DNA from: an uncultured Clostridia bacterium
Lineage (GTDB): Bacteria; Bacillota; Clostridia; Christensenellales; UBA1242
Direction: 5' to 3'
DNA length: 35,592 nt
NCBI GenBank assembly: GCA_947630745.1
Contig: CANRIT010000013.1
Coordinates: forward strand, 1 to 35,592
The number at the start of each line of letters is the position of its first letter. Positions within the stretch are counted from its first letter, which is position 1. Position numbers and translations under genes: made by a program. Shown piece after piece: positions 33,608 to 35,592 of the stretch. The notes beneath the pieces were generated by a model, which was not told the DNA's origin, ran no database searches, and saw only the letters and a list, made by a program, of their open reading frames with translations.

Positions 33608-34219
33608 TTATTCAAATTCATCCGTATCAAAATCAAGGGTGTTAAGTGTGGATTTAATCGTATCCCAGCCGTAGCCTTGTGAGATAAGTCTGCGCGTAAG
33701 TTTTTGCATGTTTTGTTTGTCCATAACATGCGATTTTGCAAATTTTTGTGCGGATTTTAGGCATGACGCCGCCTCATCCACACTGTCTATATCGTCAGCA
33801 ATATTTTCTTTTTTAACGCCCACCTGCGCCAACTTTTGTTGCAACTTTTTTTTGCTGAAATTTGGATTGCTTTTTATGTAACTTTCCGCATATTGTTTGT
33901 CGTTTATCATGTTGTAACTTTTAAGTTTTTCAACAACAAAATTCACAGTGGGCGAGTGGTAACCTTTTTTGTAAAGATAGTCCTTAATTTGCTTTTCCGT
34001 TTTTATGCTGCTGTTCAAATATTTAACCGCCAAATTTGTGGCAATAATGTTGTTGCTTACATCAACGCATTTCAAAAATATCTCATCATCAACTTCGCCC
34101 GATTTAATTTTATACTGAACAATCGCATCGCTGTGCAACAAAAACTGATTGCCAAACTGATTTGTGGCAATAAAGGTGTTCGCCGACTTGCTTTTTAATT
34201 TAATACTTTTTATAATCAT
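33608..34219 (-). CDS. recX: Regulatory protein RecX
   Basis: 203 residues from ATG 34219 (an in-frame ATG at 34258 lies upstream of the promoter). Three-helix repeats of RecX: AVKYLNSSIKTEKQIKDYLYKKGYHSPTVNFVVEKLKSYNMINDKQYAESYI, then KKKLQQKLAQVGVKKENI, and a C-terminal LTRRLISQGYGWDTIKSTLN. The N-terminal 60 residues are a small beta-rich extension, usual in Bacillota members. RecX binds RecA filaments and tunes recombination. recA is not in the window. There is no Shine-Dalgarno; TGATAAAAT lies 7 nt upstream of the ATG. No terminator is obvious downstream. Confidence 0.85.
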   Translation of the reverse strand: MIIKSIKLKSKSANTFIATNQFGNQFLLHSDAIVQYKIKSGEVDDEIFLKCVDVSNNIIATNLAVKYLNSSIKTEKQIKDYLYKKGYHSPTVNFVVEKLKSYNMINDKQYAESYIKSNPNFSKKKLQQKLAQVGVKKENIADDIDSVDEAASCLKSAQKFAKSHVMDKQNMQKLTRRLISQGYGWDTIKSTLNTLDFDTDEFE

Positions 34220-34226
34220 CACAACA

Positions 34227-34235
34227 ATTTTATCA
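34227..34235 (-). promoter_or_regulatory. Extended -10 promoter of recX (leaderless)
   Basis: TGATAAAAT on the minus strand, ending 7 nt before the ATG; the -35 (GTGCAA at 17 nt) is weak. Confidence 0.55.
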
Positions 34236-34262
34236 AATTTTTTAATTTTTTGCACCAAATTT

Positions 34263-34292
34263 AATAAAAAATTGCAATTTTTTTTGCAATTT
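34263..34292 (-). terminator. Terminator closing the acpS/repeat-array transcript
   Basis: Minus strand: AAATTGCAA (34292-34284), loop A6, TTGCAATTT (34277-34269), then TTTATT. It is placed after the repeat array and just before the recX promoter. Confidence 0.6.
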
Positions 34293-34373
34293 CATAATTT
34301 TTTAATCTATTAAAGATTTTTTATTATTGCCCAAATGTCACATTAAAACCCGCTTGCCTTACCCAAAAACCAA

Positions 34374-34755
34374 GAGCGGCATTTGATTGTGTTATTGTGA
34401 CTTTGTGCGTTGGGTGTTGTGCACTCACGACTTTTCTTTAAATCGTCCTTTTATACCCAATAGGTTGACCCGCGTCTCTGGAGCGGCATTTGATTAAGTT
34501 ACGTTAGCAATTGGGAAGCAATGGATTGCGGGTGAACGACTTCTAATTTATCCTTTTAGAACTTACCTATCTGGCCCGCGTCTCTGGAGCGGCCTTTGAT
34601 TAAAATAGGTTAGCAATTGAGGATAAAAGTGTTATGTGCGAACGATATTTAAATTTATCCTTTTAAGACCCAATTGTTCTACTTACGCTCCAAGAGCGGC
34701 GTTTGATTGGGTTATTGTGCTTTTGTGGGTTGGGGATTGTGCACTCACGACTTTG
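34374..34755. repeat. Array of four about 107-bp repeats (A-B-B-A)
   Basis: GAGCGGCNTTTGATT begins at 34374, 34481, 34587 and 34694, spaced 107, 106 and 107 bp. Units 1 and 4 are one type (preceded by CCAA, 54 of 62 positions equal without gaps, including TTGTGCACTCACGACTTT). Units 2 and 3 are another (preceded by CCCGCGTCTCTG, sharing GGTTAGCAATTG or close to it). Units 2 and 3 share TTTATCCTTTTA and unit 1 has CGTCCTTTTA there. No open frame runs through. The whole 34293-34881 stretch holds no gene I can support. It is more GC-rich than other gaps here and would be transcribed after acpS. Confidence 0.85.
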
Positions 34756-34791
34756 CGTAGCACCTAAGTGAGTGTGCAATTCCCAACACAC
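34725..34791. repeat. Large imperfect inverted repeat
   Basis: Arms 34725-34748 (GTGGGTTGGGG...CACTCAC) and 34768-34791 (GTGAGTGTGCAATTCCCAA...) pair over about 24 bp with few mismatches around a 19-nt loop. The left arm is part of repeat unit 4. Confidence 0.8.
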
Positions 34792-34806
34792 ACCTAAACA
34801 AATCCC

Positions 34807-34879
34807 AACTAACAAGCGATTCTTTAGTGAACCCACAACCCATTGCAGCCCACTCGTAACTAATTTAACTAACAAGCGA
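34807..34879. repeat. 13-bp direct repeats next to acpS
   Basis: AACTAACAAGCGA at 34807-34819 and 34867-34879, 60 bp apart; the second ends just beside the acpS stop. Function unknown. Confidence 0.75.
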
Positions 34880-34881
34880 CT

Positions 34882-35226
34882 TTAATCAATGGAGACTATT
34901 GCCACGGCGTACTCTTTGCAGTGGGAGATGCTAACTTCAATTTTGTTGGCGAAATACTCGTGCAAAATTTCGTTAACATAGCGCGTGCGATTTATGTACG
35001 GCTTGCCAGTGTCGGTATGCAGCACTTCAATTTGATTGTAGCTTATCCCGTCATCATCCAGCGCTTTAACAAACGCCTCTTTAACACAAAAAAAGCCACA
35101 AAAATGTTCTATTTTATTTGTAAAACGATTAGCATATTCAATTTCCGCCTTGCTGAAAACACGCATAAATTCCTCATCAGTCCAATGCGCGAATCGGTCA
35201 ATTTTTTCAATATCCACACCAATCAT
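34882..35226 (-). CDS. acpS: Holo-[acyl-carrier-protein] synthase
   Basis: 114 residues, normal for AcpS. MIGVDIEKIDRF (1-12) carries the Mg-binding Asp, GFFCVKEAFVKAL the KE-x-x-x-K helix, GKPYI and VSISHCKEYAVAIV the core strands. It transfers 4'-phosphopantetheine to the fatty-acid ACP. A second transferase of Sfp type sits in the dlt-like operon (10205-10741), so work is probably divided. No Shine-Dalgarno: TGATATAAT ends 6 nt before the ATG, so the mRNA should be leaderless. Downstream there is no terminator until 34263-34292, beyond the repeat array. Confidence 0.95.
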   Translation of the reverse strand: MIGVDIEKIDRFAHWTDEEFMRVFSKAEIEYANRFTNKIEHFCGFFCVKEAFVKALDDDGISYNQIEVLHTDTGKPYINRTRYVNEILHEYFANKIEVSISHCKEYAVAIVSID

Positions 35227-35232
35227 ACTAGT

Positions 35233-35241
35233 ATTATATCA
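35233..35241 (-). promoter_or_regulatory. Extended -10 promoter of acpS (leaderless)
   Basis: TGATATAAT on the minus strand, 6 nt (ACTAGT) before the ATG; -35 TTGCTT at 17 nt. Confidence 0.7.
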
Positions 35242-35351
35242 CAAATCTAAAACAAAAGCAAATATTTACACCCGTTTTTGCAATTTGCCCAACTTTGTTT
35301 GGTGACGAAAATTACAATTTCATAATTTTCCACTGGATATGTTTTTTTGGC

Positions 35352-35500
35352 GGTTAAATATTTAATTAAAAAAGCAGGTTTGTTTAATTTTTGGTGTGTT
35401 TTTTTGTGGTTAAATATTTAATTAAAAAAGCAGGTTTGTTTAATTTTGGGTGTTTTTTGAGGGTTAACATAAATGAGAAGTTGTGGTTTGTTTAAATTTT
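35352..35500 (+). repeat. AT-rich tandem repeat of 54-56 bp
   Basis: GGTTAAATATTTAATTAA...GCAGGTTTGTTTAATTTT begins at 35352 and 35408 (nearly identical), with a degenerate third copy from 35462 (GGTTAACATAAATG...GGTTTGTTTAAATTTT). The 35242-35592 region has no gene; apart from these repeats it holds the DnaA box and the terminal promoter element. Confidence 0.8.
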
Positions 35501-35511
35501 GTTAAAAATTA

Positions 35512-35520
35512 TGTGGATAA
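35512..35520 (-). other. Perfect DnaA box
   Basis: TTATCCACA on the minus strand. A single consensus box next to AT-rich tandem repeats; one box alone may be chance. Confidence 0.4.
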
Positions 35521-35570
35521 CTTTTTTTTTGTTAAATATAAAAAATTTTGAAAATTTTGTAAAAAACCTA

Positions 35571-35592
35571 TTGACATAGGGGGGGGGGGGGG
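35571..35592 (+). promoter_or_regulatory. Promoter -35 box followed by a tract of at least 14 G
   Basis: TTGACA (35571-35576), TA, then G from 35579 to the end of the window. If the -35 is real, the G tract would be the spacer, and a 17-nt spacer would end one base beyond the window. The gene it would drive is not visible. Confidence 0.5.

Noticed and set aside
34374..34755. CRISPR array
   Set aside because: Units are about 107 bp with a short conserved core and related, not unique, interiors; no cas genes are present.
34663..34875. 70-residue minus-strand open frame in the repeat region
   Set aside because: It runs through the hairpin and repeat unit 4, has no ribosome site and no recognisable sequence.
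34807..34879. Integron attC sites (TAACAAGC resembles an R' end)
   Set aside because: The copies are direct rather than inverted, no GTTRRRY partner is placed correctly, and there are no cassettes or integrase.

Overview
The window comes from a low-GC, Gram-positive-type bacterium (Bacillota, probably an uncultured Clostridia-like gut lineage; this placement is inference). The support is: AT-rich DNA with strong sigma-A promoters and AAGGAGG-type ribosome sites, a dlt-like operon, lipoproteins with a Cys lipobox, meso-diaminopimelate dehydrogenase, rubrerythrin (an anaerobe's peroxide defence), and collagen-like surface proteins. TGA is used as a stop codon (e.g. enolase, dltD), so the code is standard. 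No tRNA, rRNA or CRISPR array was seen.

Layout. 1-2430: tail of an SGNH hydrolase, a DUF5662 protein, and a CrtO-like membrane protein coupled to a DegV protein. 2481-6548: a minus-strand pair of paralogous collagen-like lipoproteins, one fused to an SGNH hydrolase, with a G10 tract at the ribosome site. 6698-8233: O-antigen-ligase-like membrane protein. 8314-10193: divergent ddh and dapA (lysine/meso-DAP). 10192-15098: minus-strand dlt-like operon (adenylating ligase, carrier protein, MBOAT, DltD-like protein) ending in its own Sfp-type phosphopantetheinyl transferase; the ligase gene carries an A7 frameshift. 15220-17143: BclA-like collagen protein and a zinc-ribbon membrane protein. 17176-18465: a roughly 410-nt structured leader with a 99-bp tandem repeat, ahead of two paralogous small lipoproteins. 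18699-20970: gapA and two unknown genes. 21113-27574: rarA, a large secreted papain-like protease, then a displaced second copy of the rarA 3' end, two small membrane proteins and an acyl-ACP thioesterase. 27620-30532: rubrerythrin and a large unknown Lys/Glu-rich membrane protein. 30711-34235: cmk, eno, a HAD phosphatase and recX. 34263-34880: a gene-free array of about 107-bp repeats plus large hairpins. 34882-35592: acpS, AT-rich tandem repeats, one DnaA box, and a terminal TTGACATA followed by at least 14 G.

The most notable observations are: (i) the protease gene sits between two diverged copies of the rarA 3' end, as if an insertion had replaced the end of rarA while keeping it intact; (ii) the 99-bp repeated leader repeats a Shine-Dalgarno inside a hairpin; (iii) the A-B-B-A array of 107-bp non-coding repeats downstream of acpS; (iv) two long G tracts placed where a length change would alter expression; (v) several genes whose -10 box lies only 6-7 nt before the ATG, implying leaderless mRNAs, and a TGATATAAT extended -10 box that recurs at six genes.
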